A stretch of 64,000 nt of DNA from assembly GCA_947034895.1 (NCBI GenBank), contig OX344763.1, positions 3,722,501 through 3,786,500 of the forward strand, read 5' to 3'. A program made the translations under genes and the position numbers. Shown here one piece after another: positions 49,400 through 62,070 of this stretch (positions are counted from its first letter, which is position 1; each line of letters begins with the position of its first letter). The notes beneath the pieces were generated by a model. The model was not told the origin of the DNA and made no database searches. It was given only the letters and a program-made list of their open reading frames with translations. This stretch comes from Rhytidiadelphus loreus. Lineage: Eukaryota; Streptophyta; Bryopsida; Hypnales; Hylocomiaceae.

Positions 49400-51710
49400 G
49401 GCTACAAATGCATTGTTCATCAATGAACAATGCAACCGGACTTCATTTGGTGAGCAACAAGTTTGTCCTTCACTATTGATGACTAATTCGTTAAGGCCCA
49501 CCATATTCTCAACTACCACCAAATTGCACTATTCATTAGAAACTCTTGGCAACAATATGCTCAATCCAAGGACTACAACTTGAACTTGAGTTGGCAATAG
49601 AGAACAACTTCTTAGGATTGGTGGGGAGTTTAAAATTAAGATCTAAATGTACAATCTAGGAATTAACAATACATGTGTTAAGCAAAAAATGAAATAGATG
49701 ATGCCACCATTTATGACTTCGTATCAATGTTTAATAATTCCCTTGTAGTTGACTATTGCCATCTACATTGCCCATATTTCTCTAATATTGCAAATGCATG
49801 GAACTTGTTTCTACAATAATAGACCTTATTTTCACATTCTTCTATACTATTGGTTTTTCATTAGAAGGGGGTGTTGGATTAGCATGAGTTGAAAGCAAAA
49901 GAACAGGTCTTTTGTCTTTCCAAGACAACATATTTTCCTAAAAGAATGCATGCACCAATTTATCCACCCCAATTTCTTCTTTCAAATTATAGAACTATCC
50001 CACATATCCCTTGGTGCATACTTTAGATCCCTCTTTAGTATGATGTTTTCCATGATTTCACACTGTAACAACTCTTAGAAAAAGGCAATGGAGGTAAAAA
50101 AATTATTTGCAGTAACAATGTACCCCTACCTATACAAATCCCTTGTGAGGTCCTTCACCACCATTGCCCCTTGTAATCCAACACCCTCTCTACTTTTACA
50201 TCTTCTTTGTCCATTCATTGGAGATTCTTTAATTCCACCTTTACAAAACACATTAGAATCTTTTCCACAATATACTTAGAAGATCCAAATACATTTCACC
50301 ACCACATATACAAGTGCTCGTACTTTGAAACCAGCACTAAACGGTTTTTAGGCACGTATTGCCTAATGGAGCTATATTGTCCTTTATATCTCACCATAGA
50401 TTCATCCATAATGATTTATTGATTCAATGCCCACATTTTCTCACACCGGATATAGATGGCTTCCACTAGCCATCTGTATTTCCTAATTTTGTTCCCCTTA
50501 TTCACCCCTCCATTCCCCTTGGCAATGTATGTATTAGGTAGATAGAAACATCTGAATATGCTCTCAAAACGGTCCCTTGTCAATAGTTGTATATAAGTGG
50601 ACAAAAGAAAAGATAATCTTCCTTTGTTCAAAACATCTCATATTTAGCATTATTAATTTGACCCCATATACAAAGTGATGGTTAAAAAAGTTTTAAATTC
50701 ATGGTACTAAAAACACGTCCAGTCATCCACTTTAACCCCCTATTGGTTCTTCCAATTTTTTAGTCTAAAATGATTGACGTATAATGATTCATTTCCTTTA
50801 TAATTTGCACCATTGTTCCCAATTTCCAAAATTTCTCAAAAACACCCAAATACGATGGCAACCTCCCACAAGGAAAGGTGCATTCAAGTGAAGGCCTTGT
50901 AAATGGAAAAGGTTCTCTATTGTATGTGTTATTGTTTGTTTTTCATGTCTCCAATGCAAATCTAATCAGCATAGGATCATTACCTCTACTAGTTTTTGAA
51001 CTCACTAGCTCAAGACTATCACATAAAGAGACTTAAAATACAACGGCCTTTGCTTTTCTTCTCAAAGCTAGAAGAGATGAGGCACCATCATATGTAATTT
51101 GTAACGAACATGTCATGGGTTGTGGAGCACTTGGGTCTATATTAGGATTTAGGGTGCCTAATACGAGATACAACAAACATCTCACTCTAATTAGCTTTCT
51201 AGATTGTCCATTAGCATAATGCCCATTACCTTGCTACTTCCCAATTTGTCTATCCTCAGAACTTCCATTACATTATTGCTTCCTTTTTTAGCTAGTCGAT
51301 GGAGCTACCATTGAGTGAAGCTCGTGCAGCCATCATGTTTTTTGCATTGGCAATTTCCTTTAGTGCATGTTAGTTGGCAGGAACACCCCTTTCACTCTAC
51401 AACAACTTTGATGTGTTGTCTTTGCCCAATGTGCCTTTGTCTTCAACAAAGCTCTAACCCTTATCACCAGAAAGCAAGTCTCCATAGACATTGTTGTCTT
51501 TGTCCTCAAAGGAAGAGTTCACGTACCACTGTAAAGTAAAGACAACATTTTCAAGATGGGGAAGGGAACCAAGAACACGGACATACAATGTCAATGTTGA
51601 TCCAAGGCCACCCTTGTCAAACATGCCACCAAGTAAGTTCTTCGCATCCTTGGTTTGCTTCCCTCTATTGCATTTTTCTTGATTAAGGAAATGAACGCCC
51701 TCCAACATAC
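49400..51710 (-). pseudogene. piggyBac-type (DDE_Tnp_1_7) transposase relic
   Basis: Reading the minus strand across stops: an F-x-TF-L-IT-LYMG segment near 50670, then RDRFESIFRCFYLPN and a KYRWLVEAI segment (about 50440-50590), IIMDESMVRYKG...RQYVPKN (about 50340-50420), VVKDLTRDLYR...GYIVTANNFFTS (about 50080-50150), a DKRPVLLLSTH-like segment (about 49890-49920) and KWWHHLFHFLL (about 49690-49715). Known: this is the N-to-C order of the piggyBac transposase, with the second Asp in the IDE-type motif and the third Asp in the xDNFFTS motif; here that Asp is Asn. Many stops and frame changes, so dead. Upstream frames to 51710 may be its N-terminal part. Terminal TTAA ends were not identified. 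Confidence 0.65.
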
Positions 51711-52960
51711 ATCAATGGACTCACCGCTAGAAAATTGTATAACTATGCATTTTTTACTAGAGGCACGATCTATGTACTCTCACACTAAATGAACTATCAA
51801 CCACTCATCTATTTCAAGTACGTTGTCACAACCTTCCTTTCAATCTAGAAGTTGTCTTTAAATTTATACATTCTGGTATAGGAAAAATATATATGTAGGT
51901 AGGGTTGTCACATCCGGTGATTTAGAATCACCTCATATTCCAATTAGACAAGCAAACCAAACAAGATAGTCTGACAATCCAAACCTTGCCAATTTTTTAG
52001 GACTTGAAACTTTTCCAAGTAAGAAAAAAGTTACTATGATTTACCTTCACAACATGACATGGCAGTGATGGCATAGAATTTGAGCACATGGCATTTCATA
52101 TTGGAATTAGGGTGGGGACGTAAGGGTTTCAATGTCATGTCTAGACGTCATGATGTCTGACAAAACATCAATATTCAATGCAAATGTTTGTCAAGATCTG
52201 GAAATTTTTTTAATTTTTTTTGGTGGCCCATCCATCAAGTTGGATGGCCTCTTCAACAACTAGATGGATAAATAAATAGATGTGCTGTTTCCCCTCTTCA
52301 AAAAAAATTTAAAAAATTTGGAGATGTTCTCAAAAAAATTGTGAGGCTAATAGGAATCTTGACACGTCCCAGTCAACATTGATGGACATCCTGATGAGAA
52401 AGGCTAGCATCACATCAACATAGAAATCCCTAGGGGACGTATAGGTACAAGCAAAAATGTCGTTGTTTCAGCATAGATCTAGATGGACGGTAATGTAGAA
52501 TGTCTAGGGTGCAGACAATGTAGCCACCTGGTTTACAAGTTGAAATGCCATCATGTTTTAAAGGATTAAGGTTTTTTATTGTAAAGAATTATAAAAAATT
52601 ATTTGATAATAAATTATCTACAACATTGTCAAGTACACTTTTAGGAATGTAAAGCATGTAGTATTGACTATGGCTAACCAATGTGTTGAACATGCATGAC
52701 AAATTGAATTTCAGTAGTACGCATGCAATTGCCCTTAAATATTTATAAATTTCATGCATTGCAAAGCATAATAACAATACAATCATCCTATACTTTCACA
52801 ATATACAGACTTCTAAACTGGTTATCCAAAGAACTTTTCTTATCCCTAGATCTTCCTTTCAAGTGCTAGAGTTGTCTTTTAAGATTTAGTGTTGGTGCCT
52901 CTGCATTATTCAAACAACTTGACCTGCGGAGTTCTTAGGTAGAAGGATCCACCCAATGAA
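51711..52960. other. AT-rich intergenic between two dead transposases
   Basis: No gene seen. GACGTC/GACATCCTGATG-type motifs at 52.1-52.5 kb echo those inside the CACTA-like element at 38.7-39.8 kb, so another diverged element may be present. Confidence 0.45.
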
Positions 52961-52964
52961 CATC

Positions 52965-55260
52965 TCAAATATGGACATCATCATCTGTTAGTGCCACATC
53001 ACAATCACGATCATCCTCGTTGTCGTCCTCCTCCTCATCTTCACTTTCGAGTAGTTCTTCTTTGTCACCATGATATGATGGCCCTCAACTTTTGAATTTT
53101 CATTTTGAAGCTCAGTGCTTCTTCTTTCATGTCTACGGTGCCTATTCACTATCCTTTTGTGCTACTTTACGTTAGGATCCTCTACATCAAAATTTATTAA
53201 TGAAACCCTTTGACTTCTAAGAACAACAAACACTAGGGTTGACAAGTTGGAGCCCGAAGTGTATGTTTATATGAACGACGCTATCACCTCATTAGGACAT
53301 CGTGCTCCAATTTCCTAGGGAGGATGTTTAGGGGCCCTTGATAATGACAATCCACCAATGTTCTTTTTTCCACAAGAACCTTGACATTGCGGCCCATATT
53401 GACCCATGATGTGATGACAAGGGAATTGAGGGGTCTACCACTAGTAGTAGTGTACAGAACATACTCTAATGTCACTTGAGCATTCCCCACATAGTCTAAC
53501 TTTTCTTGAAAATGCTTGGCAATGGAATTTGAAGTTCTAGTAGGTGAAGGGTATGTAGACACTAGTAGAAATCCGTGTTTTTTTAGACAAATTTTTCTAG
53601 ACATCCACATGTTTTTCATGTTAATAGTGACGTAAAATAAAACATCTCAATGTTTTATTTGACATCACTATTAACATGAAAACATGTGGATGTCTAGAAA
53701 AATCCGCCAAGAAAAACATGGGTTCCTACTAGTGAGAACATTGTGTCGATGTACCTCGTTTATGACCAACAACAAGGACCATGACATAGGGGGGCACATT
53801 GGTACAAAACTCTGTTTGGAGAAGATCATTTCCAACACACTCAGGGTTAAAATGCCTCCCAACATCAACATTGCTTTGATTCATTGCAATTCTGTGGACT
53901 ATTGATGTACTCCCAATATTTGTACCATAGTGCCTTAGTATGAATCTATTGCCACCACCCACCCCACCAAGTCCCCTAGTGTCATCACCATCATGGGCAG
54001 ACCTTTCAAAGCTATACGGTTCCCCACATTCCCTATGTTTCCATTGTTGTGGTCATCTTTGTTTTGGCCATTATTTACCAAGGAATTGTTATCATGGTTG
54101 TCATTGTCGAGAAGTATCACAATCGTCACAATTTGTTGCATTCGATTTGTTGCTCTCTGAAGAAAGCAAAAGGTAGACTTAAGCAATGCATTCATTTTAG
54201 GGGGGGACAAAGGACTACAACGAGGAATGGGACCCCAATAGTCATGAGGAATATTGTCTTCCAAACCCTATCCATCCCTGTAGTAGTTCCTCATTTCTTC
54301 AAGGTGATCGGTGTCCTACCTCTAAAGATCTTGTTTTGTCTAGTAGGTAAGAGGTGCCCAGTTTGCTTCCATATCATTGTCTTCCACATCATGTGCTTGC
54401 ATCGCATCAAATTTGAGATTATCATTGTTCATCGGAACTAGGCCAAGGGCATTTGGATTAGAATCCTCCATGAAGATGTTCTCATCATACTAACGAATGG
54501 AATTGGTCCTTTATTTCTAATGAAGAACACGACTATTGATATAAATATATACCAAAGATTATACCTTTTCCATTGTAAGGTGATTTTTGCTCCTATTGTA
54601 GATAAAAGAATTCATACTCCAATTATGTTTACAAGAAGAAGCCTAACATGTAAGGGATAGAATACACACAACAATTTGTAACAAGGCCCAATCTCCAATC
54701 TTGTATCATTGTGGAAAAGCATACCACCCTCACAAATGTTCGGTGACTCAACAGCACTATACAGTCCAATACTCTTGCATATTGTGTTTTTCTACCATGA
54801 CATCATCAAAATGCACATCCACCACATCCTCTAATTTGCAGATGATTTAGTACAATGCACAAAGGGCAATTCTATCAACCTTAAAATGTGGATGATCCTT
54901 AATATATAGGTTCAACAGTGCACCGGCATAGTGAAGATCAGTGAATACCATTTCCCATCTTGCATCAAAGGTCATCTCCTAAATGTCTACTAAATCAACA
55001 GGTAAGTAAAAGGGTGCCTTGCTCAATGAGTACCCATGTACCCACAAATTATGCATCATGAACCACACCTTGCCCATTGTTGGTTCTTGACCATCAAACA
55101 CTTGTAAGGCCTTCAACATGTTTTCCACTATGTACACATAATTTGTGCATTGTTGTGAGAAGGCAAGATCTTCAATGGTTTCAATCACATTGTCTACCAA
55201 GGAACGAGGTTGCAAACCATCTTGTCTATTCCATAGCCCTACAAAGTAATTGAAAACATG
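52965..55260 (-). pseudogene. hAT-type transposase relic (DUF659/hATC plant type)
   Basis: Minus-strand reading gives VENMLKALQVFDGQEPTMGKV (about 55075-55135), then RWEMVFTDLHYAGALLNLYI-like (about 54890-54960), a WALLQI...LSLTC-like segment (about 54640-54700), NWSMNSFIYN and LVYIYINSRVL (about 54510-54620), then YDENIF(M)EDS and a low-complexity Asn/Asp tail. Known: this order is the C-terminal half of plant hAT transposases, including the hATC dimerisation segment, followed by the usual acidic tail. Stops and frame changes interrupt it; the N-terminal zinc finger and catalytic start are missing. A further acidic stretch (EDEEEDDNEDD) near 53000-53050 may be its end, though attribution of 52.97-54.2 kb is weaker. 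A small CACTA element interrupts the tail. Confidence 0.65.
53560..53734. mobile_element. 175-bp CACTA-type foldback MITE with AGA target duplication
   Basis: Ends CACTAGTAGAAATCC and its inverted partner GGTTCCTACTAGTG. Inner arms (TTTTTCTAGACATCCACATG, CATGTTAATAGTGA and so on) are almost perfect inverted repeats. Flanked by AGA at 53557-53559 and 53735-53737, the 3-base duplication expected for CACTA elements. It sits inside an older minus-strand frame (tail of the hAT relic), which is closed by the element's own CACTAG. Confidence 0.9.
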
Positions 55261-55607
55261 TGAATGGGTTGATTCATTCTATTTTGATTAGTCCTTTAAC
55301 CCTCTAATGTCCAAAGCATCCCCTTAGAGGACAATTGAGGATTTAATTTGTTTCCTATAGTCTCAATTTTTGGCATGATTTTTTTAAACCTTCTTTTAAG
55401 ATAGAAAAACATATTAGCTTTCTAGAAATACAATTTTTATTTTAATTAGTATCCTAGAGCAAAAGTCACACTAGGCAAAGCTCCAAATAGATGAGCTATC
55501 GTTGCAAAAAAAATACAAAAATTTGAAATTATTTGTATTGTATTGTATTTTATAGATTGTAATTTTGTCTATACACAAAAAGAATGATTTATTTCATTTA
55601 GATTGGT

Positions 55608-55900
55608 CATTAGGGGAGATTTCAGCTACTTGGGAGACTGTTTCAGGGCTATTCCCATTGTTGGGAACCAGTCCTGTACAGTCAGAATATTATAATAATA
55701 AATAAAAAGTAAAAAAAGTAAAAAGTAAAAAGTATATATTAAATTTTTAATAAAAAAATAAGAAATATTTTGTTTCTAAAAAATATATTAAAAAATTATA
55801 TCTGACATGGCCGTCTCCTAGCCACGTCAGATCAACGTTCTCGCAGTTCCCACGGTCCGGGAATTCACAGTCTCTTAAAACGCAGGAATCTCCCCTAATG
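55608..55900. mobile_element. MITE family B, copy 3
   Basis: Ends CATTAGGGGAGATTT and AATCTCCCCTAATG, inverted with one base difference. Subterminal TTCCCA and CTGACATGG/CCACGTCAG pairs match copy 1. AT-rich core. Confidence 0.8.
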
Positions 55901-55939
55901 ATTGTGAAAGTTATGAAACATCTTATTTTGTAGATAATC

Positions 55940-56245
55940 CATTAGATGGGATTCGGGGGGGCTGGAGGGCCGTTTCAGGCCCGTTCCCAGCTTTGTTCCC
56001 CCGGCCCCCATCGAACACGGGTGTCAGTTTGTTTGTTTTTAAAATAAAAATAAATTAAAAAAAAATAAAAGTTCTTAAAATGAAAAACAAAGTTAATTTT
56101 TTTTTTTTTTTTTTTTTTGGAAAAAAGGACGTGGTAGTCGTACTGCCAAGTCAGCAGTGCTTGGGAACGACCTGTTTTGGCAGTTTCGGCCAAATTCGGG
56201 GTTGGGAACTCACAGCCCTCAGCGGTAGGGAAAACCCATCTAATG
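55940..56245. mobile_element. MITE family B, copy 4
   Basis: Ends CATTAGATGGG and CCCATCTAATG (perfect 11-base inversion). The GC-rich left subterminus CCGTTTCAGGCCCGTTCCCAG resembles copy 3 (TGTTTCAGGGCTATTCCCA) and copy 5. A poly-T run of 20 or more lies in the core. Only 39 bases separate it from copy 3. Confidence 0.8.
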
Positions 56246-58602
56246 ATAGTATCTTTTCGGAAAAATAATGTATTGGATCCTATTTTAACTCAATTTTTAC
56301 AATTTTCACAATTTTTTGGCATAAGGTTTAGTTTTATTGATAAAAAAATCTTACCATTAGGATTAGTGTTCTTCAAGTCCATCTTAAAACTATTATCAAT
56401 ATAATTTTTCTTTCAATCTTGTGTCTACTTCCATTTAACAATTTTTTGAAGAATAGAAATCAAATTTTTCTTTTGGAATTTTTTTCTTCAAATCTTCAAC
56501 TTCATTCTTCAATACAAAAAAAATTAATTCAAAGTTCGTAGTTCAAAATTTTTTAATTAAGAGGATTCAAAGTCTCATAATCTAGTATAGCTAGGTGCAA
56601 AAAAAACTCGTTTTATTCAATTTAAATGCAAATATCTTGCAATCCACCTAGTCAAACTTTTGAAATTTGTTCTTCACATTTTCATACAAGTCTAGTGGAA
56701 GATCCTATGCTTAGATATGCAAAAATCAAATGTTTAGAAATTTTACTCTTTGCTTTGGAAATGGTATTTTTAATTATATTTTGACAAAAAAAATGGCCTT
56801 AATACTTTAGGATTATAGGATGTGGGGGTATGTCTTTCTAAAGATTGAATATTTGTAATTTTCCACAAAAAATTGTTGAATATTTGTAACATTGGATGAT
56901 AATTTTACATACACCACAATCCTTTCAATTATAAATTAAACCTTAAGTTGGATATCATAGGTAGCATGGAAAGCATTGCAATCCTAGTGAATATACTTTA
57001 GAAATGTTGTCTTGAAAATAGTTGTATCAAATGCAATCTATACTCACTAGTACAAGTCCTAGGGCTCCAATGCTCTAGCAATGTGTTGTAGTCTTAGCTA
57101 TGACTATACTCAATAAAAACATCCTTATCATTGCTTATTAAATACAATACATAATAAAAATTGTAAATAAATTTGCACCTTAAATAATTCTTTAACTCTC
57201 AAAGGTCTAATTTATTTTTATAAAAATATTACAATTGTAGGTGAAGGGACACACAAATCATTAAAAACACTCACGTAGTTTCATTTCATAGCTTTAGTCA
57301 TTTGACCTCAAAATTCTATGGCTAAGTCATGTCTACTTGTCTCTTCACACCTAGTTCATTTTCTATTTGCTAATACAAAAAATATATATTACCAATTATT
57401 GGTTAAACCAATTCCAATCTAAAGGTCCTCACTAGAATTTGGACCCTCAAAGGATTAGCAATGCTACCATTGAAGCTTTCATTTGTCAAGAGGCATTGTA
57501 AGGTCAATGCCATGAAGATGGAATTGGACATACAACCACAATATTAATTTCAGTAGCAAATTTTGTTAGAAGTTGAATTTTTAGTAGAATTTATTTTAAA
57601 TTTTATTTTTTATACAAAAGAATTATTTTTTGTCATTGTCAAATGATGGATGATGATCATTAAAAATATTTGAAATAATCAAAATTAAATGAATAAAACA
57701 CACATATGTAGATGAAAAAATATTTCTATTCAAGAATGGTTACATAGTGAATTTTGTTATAGAAATTTTACAATCCTTAAAACAAACATTGGTCCCAAGA
57801 AGGTTGTGGAGATGATAAACCAAAGATTTTTGTCTAGGAAAATGCATAATAAGGAGCACCATTACCATTAAAATTGGGAAATTAGATGAATGTTTGAAGA
57901 TTTGAATGGATGATCTTTGAACATCTAGATATAACAACTCCACAAATTGTCATATTTGTATCCCAAAAGGCAACTAGAGAATGAATTTACCAAAAGAGAA
58001 GTAGGAGAAGATTTCCCCAAAATTGAAGTGTCAACAACAAGAGGCACTAGCCTTTCTAAATCATGGTGGAAAATCCTCGATTAGGATGAACATAATATGA
58101 TTGGATGAAAAATGCATAATGACCAATTATTTGGGCAAAATCACACAATCAAGAAGAAACCTGTATTTTGACACAAAATTTGCCCATAAAATGAACAAGA
58201 CATTTTTTACCCATGGTTTACATTCAGCATACTTGTTGATTCCTTGACGTGGGCTAAAAATCAATTGTTAATCTCCAAAGCCCTAAATTGCATTTTTGGC
58301 AACATAGCAATTTTGGGCAGCTCACTACGAATGGCATTTTTTTTTTCCTTTGAAATTTTCACACAACATGTGCCCAAAGAGTAGCTTTAAGGCCCAACAT
58401 TTTTTTAACATATAACTATATGGTTAAAAAGTTATTGTATGATATGTAGTTTTCATTGCCCATGGGGAACCTAGGCAACTAAGAAAAAAATTTAATAACT
58501 TTTTGAAGAAATAAAAATTTGAAATTGGTTTTATAGATTTATATATACATGGAAAGCTTTTAATCATTCCATTTTGATTAATGACATGAAAGTTATGAGA
58601 AG
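56246..58602. other. AT-rich gene-free stretch
   Basis: No gene or element could be supported in about 2.3 kb of A/T-run-rich DNA. Confidence 0.55.
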
Positions 58603-58855
58603 CATTAGATGTGATTTGGAGCAAGGGAGAACCGTTTCAACCCTGTTCTCCTTATTGTTCCCCCTACAATGAAAGAACGGTTCACTATCAGAATATTAAT
58701 TTAAAATTTTAATTAATTAATTAAAATAATAATAAGTTTTTAAATGAAAAAATAAGTTTGGAAAATAAATTTCATTTTTTTTTAATCTAACGTGGCTACG
58801 TCAAATTGTTGCAGTGGCCCTGCAATGGTAGAATGCCCTTAAAAAATTTCAAGCA
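58603..58855. mobile_element. MITE family B, copy 5 (right end decayed)
   Basis: The left end CATTAGATGTGATTTGGAG and subterminal CCGTTTCAACCCTGTTCTCC follow copy 4; an ACGTGGCTACGTCA motif lies near the right. No matching right inverted end was found; the limit is set where similarity fades. Confidence 0.5.
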
Positions 58856-59789
58856 TGTAGTCAACTTGCCTTGAAGAGTGAATCCAAAGAAGCACCACCA
58901 TTTTGAACATTTTTTCATTCAAATATGACCTTATAAAGTGCAGCTGCCCGATTATTGCAGGGCAAAAAAAAGGATTTTCATCACTTCAAACACTATTATC
59001 TTCCAATCTACACAACGAAATTTTTTGAAATTTTTTCCACATCTTCTAAAACCGGCATACTATAAGATCCTATGGTTACATGTATCCAAATTTATTTATT
59101 TTTCTAAAATTTGGTACTTACACTAGAAATGGCATGTTTGGAGCATTTGGGGTGAAAACATAGTCAAAAACCTTTAGGGCTAGGGTGAATTGCCCCCCTC
59201 ATTGCCCCTCCAAGGCAAATCCTGGAATTTTTTATTTGCAAGGCTTAAGTTTTTTTGAAATTCTGAATTCATATTTGCAATCAAAGGCCCCAAGTTACTC
59301 TTAAGAGATGCAAGAATTACCAAAAAATTGACACAACATAGGGGGCTTTTTTTTCAAACCTAAGTTGACCAGGGCAATGAGGGGATCAATTCTCCCTACG
59401 CAAACCTTTAGGGGTTAAAGATTTTTTTTACTAAGGTGGGTACACCTAAAAGCACCACTTATTGGCAGTGTGTATAGTTACTGTTGTTAGGCTGTTTAGA
59501 TTTTGATTTAGTTGTGTGGGCAAGAACAAGCACATTCCAACACACCAAAAAACATAAGATTTGAATACTGTATGCAAAAGTTATTAGCAATAAAAGTCAG
59601 TTTCTGAAAGCGCCATCTACAACCTGTGAAGATGACTGATTTTGAAAATGTATACTTGTTCTAGATGGCGCTTTTAGGTCAGGTGCCATTTTAGGTGTAC
59701 CTACCTTATACTCATTGAAAATTGCAGGGGAGAATGATTCCTGGTTCTTTGTATAGTTTTTTTTTGTTTTTTTTGACAGTGTTGCCATG
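58856..59789. other. AT-rich intergenic
   Basis: No gene seen. A degenerate inverted pair (CACCTAAAAGCACCACTT at about 59446 and AGATGGCGCTTTTAGGTCAGGTGCC at about 59662) hints at a small foldback of about 240 bp. Confidence 0.45.
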
Positions 59790-62070
59790 GAAAGCTCAAA
59801 CTCATTCAGCCACACTTGGTCCAGGACACTACTCCGGAAAACCCTGAAGCCCAGAGAAAATTCATTACCAACAAAGTTTCCATCTCTCTCAGCTAACTGT
59901 GAAGGGGTCGCAAACCTTGCAAGTCGAAGCCTCTCCAGCAACCCTAAAACAATCTCCACCCCATTGCACTCCAAAACCTGAACCCGAGAACAAATGTAGT
60001 CACCAGCAAAGCTTCTAACTCTTCCAGCTAAACTTGATGGACCTCATCAGGCTTCCGCACTTTGCACCCATCAAGTGTCCTCAACACATCCGTTCGCACA
60101 TGGCGAGATGAAGAAGATGGTAGAGGAAGAAAACAATGGCGAAGAATGAACTGGACTAATCTGAGGAACGCATACGTTCGAAATTCAAAATTGAGATATT
60201 GGAGTGAGGGATTTGGACATGGTCGGCATTTGAAGTGGAGCGAGGTTGTAATCCTTGCAAATCGAAGCCCCCAAACCCTAAACCCTGAAAATATATTAAT
60301 TACCAGCTAGATTCCAACTCTTGCTTGATCCACTCAGGCATAAAAACAGTTACACTTTGCACCCATCACGTATCCTCAACACATCTACAGGGGTCGCACA
60401 TAGCAAGGTGGCGAAGTTGGCAGACAAAGAAGCCACGATGGAGAATGAACCTCACGAACCAGCTGAATGCATAGTTTCGAAATTTGAAAATAAGATATTG
60501 CAGTGAGGGATTTGAACATGGTCGGCATTCGCAGTGAGTGGGGTAGGAACCCTAAAACCCTGAATATGTCATCTACTTTTACTAACGAAGCTCGCAGCTC
60601 TTCCAGGTAAACTCGACCCAGTCGATCTTACCTTTAAGGCGTCTAAAACATCACTGCAACCACACCCCAACGTATTCAAGAGTAGCACATGGCATGATGA
60701 CAGACGAAGAAGAATCCAGCGATGAAGAATGAACCTGACGAACCAGATGAATGCATATTTTCGAAATCAGAAAATAAGATACTGCAGTGAAGGATTTGAA
60801 CACAGTCAACATTTGCAGCAAGCGGGTAGCAAGTATTGCAAATCGAAGCCTTTAACACCCTAAATCCTAAAACCCTAAACCAAAACCAAATAATATTCAA
60901 TTACCAACTACGCTAGCAGCTCTTCCAACTACAATTGATCCAGTCAGGCTTAATTTAAAATATTTACACCATGACTGCGACCACACCTCGACACATCCAT
61001 GGGTCGCACATGGCAAGATGAAGAATATAACAGGCGAAGAAGTCAGCGACGGAGAACGAACCCGATGAATGCTAAGTGTCGAAATCTGAAAATAAGAGGA
61101 GGTAAACACGGTCCGGCATTTGGAGTGAGGAATTTGAACATGGTCAGCAGTTACAGTGAGGAGGGCAGCAAACCTTGCAAATAAAAAAAAAAACTCCAGC
61201 ACCTCTGAAACCTTAAACACTGATTATTTTCTAATACCAACGAAGTTCCCAGTTCTTCCAACTACACTCGATCCAGTCAGTCTCACCTCCTAAAGGCATT
61301 TTCCCCTTAGCTGCGACCACATTTCAACCCATCCAAGGGTCGCACATGGCAAGATGAATTCAGTAACGGAGAAAGAACCTGACTCATTACCTGATGAACG
61401 CAAATTAAGTCTCGAAATTAAGTTAAGATTTTGCAGTGCGGGATTTGAACATGGAAGTGGAGGAGTGACAAACCTTGCGAATCGAAGCCCCAAAACCTAA
61501 AACCCTGAACCCCAAATGGCGTTTTCACTATGACTGCAAACACATCCAAGGGTCGCACATGGCAAGATAACAGACGAAGAAGAATCCAGCGACGGAGAAT
61601 GAACCCGACTTATTACCTAGCTGATGAATGCAGAGTTTCGAAACTTGCAAATAACTTTAGACTTTGCAGTGAGGGATTTGAACATGGAAGTGGAGGAGTG
61701 AGATGGGTGGCTAACCTTGCAAATCGAAGCCCCTAAAACCCTAAACCCTGAACCCTAAAAACCCTAAATCCAAATCCAAACAATACTCCATTGCATTACC
61801 AACAAAGCCCCCAGCTCTCTTCCAACTACACTCGATCCAGTCAGTACGTCTTAACTTAACTTATAACCTAAAGGCGTTTTCACCCATGACTACGAACACC
61901 TCAACCCATCCAAGGGTCGCATATGGCGACATGAAGAAGCTGACAAACCGAAGAAGAATCCAGCGACGGAGAACTGACCCCAGCTGACTTATTATTACCT
62001 GATGATCGAATGAATGCATCGATCGTTTCGAAATTTGAAAAATAGGTTAAAGATTCTGCAGTGGCGAGAT
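59790..62070. repeat. tandem array of about 8 units (about 235-390 bp) with telo-box spacers
   Basis: Each unit carries, in order: TACCAAC(A/G)AAG, CTCTTCCA(A/G)CTA, ACTCGATCCAGTCAG, GGGTCGCACATGGCAAGATG, GACGAAGAAGAATCCAGCGA, GGAGAATGAACC, GATGAATGCA...TTTCGAAA, CAGTGAGGGATTTGAACATGG, CTTGCAAATCGAAGCCCC, then CCCTAAACCCTGAA-type telomere-like strings. The GGATTT(G)GAACATGG landmark recurs near 60206, 60507, 60795, 61128, 61439 and 61674, and degenerate near 62068. Units differ by scattered substitutions and small indels. On the minus strand a frame fragment like GLRFARF(A/V)TP recurs, so the units may derive from an exon of a minus-strand gene. Confidence 0.85.
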
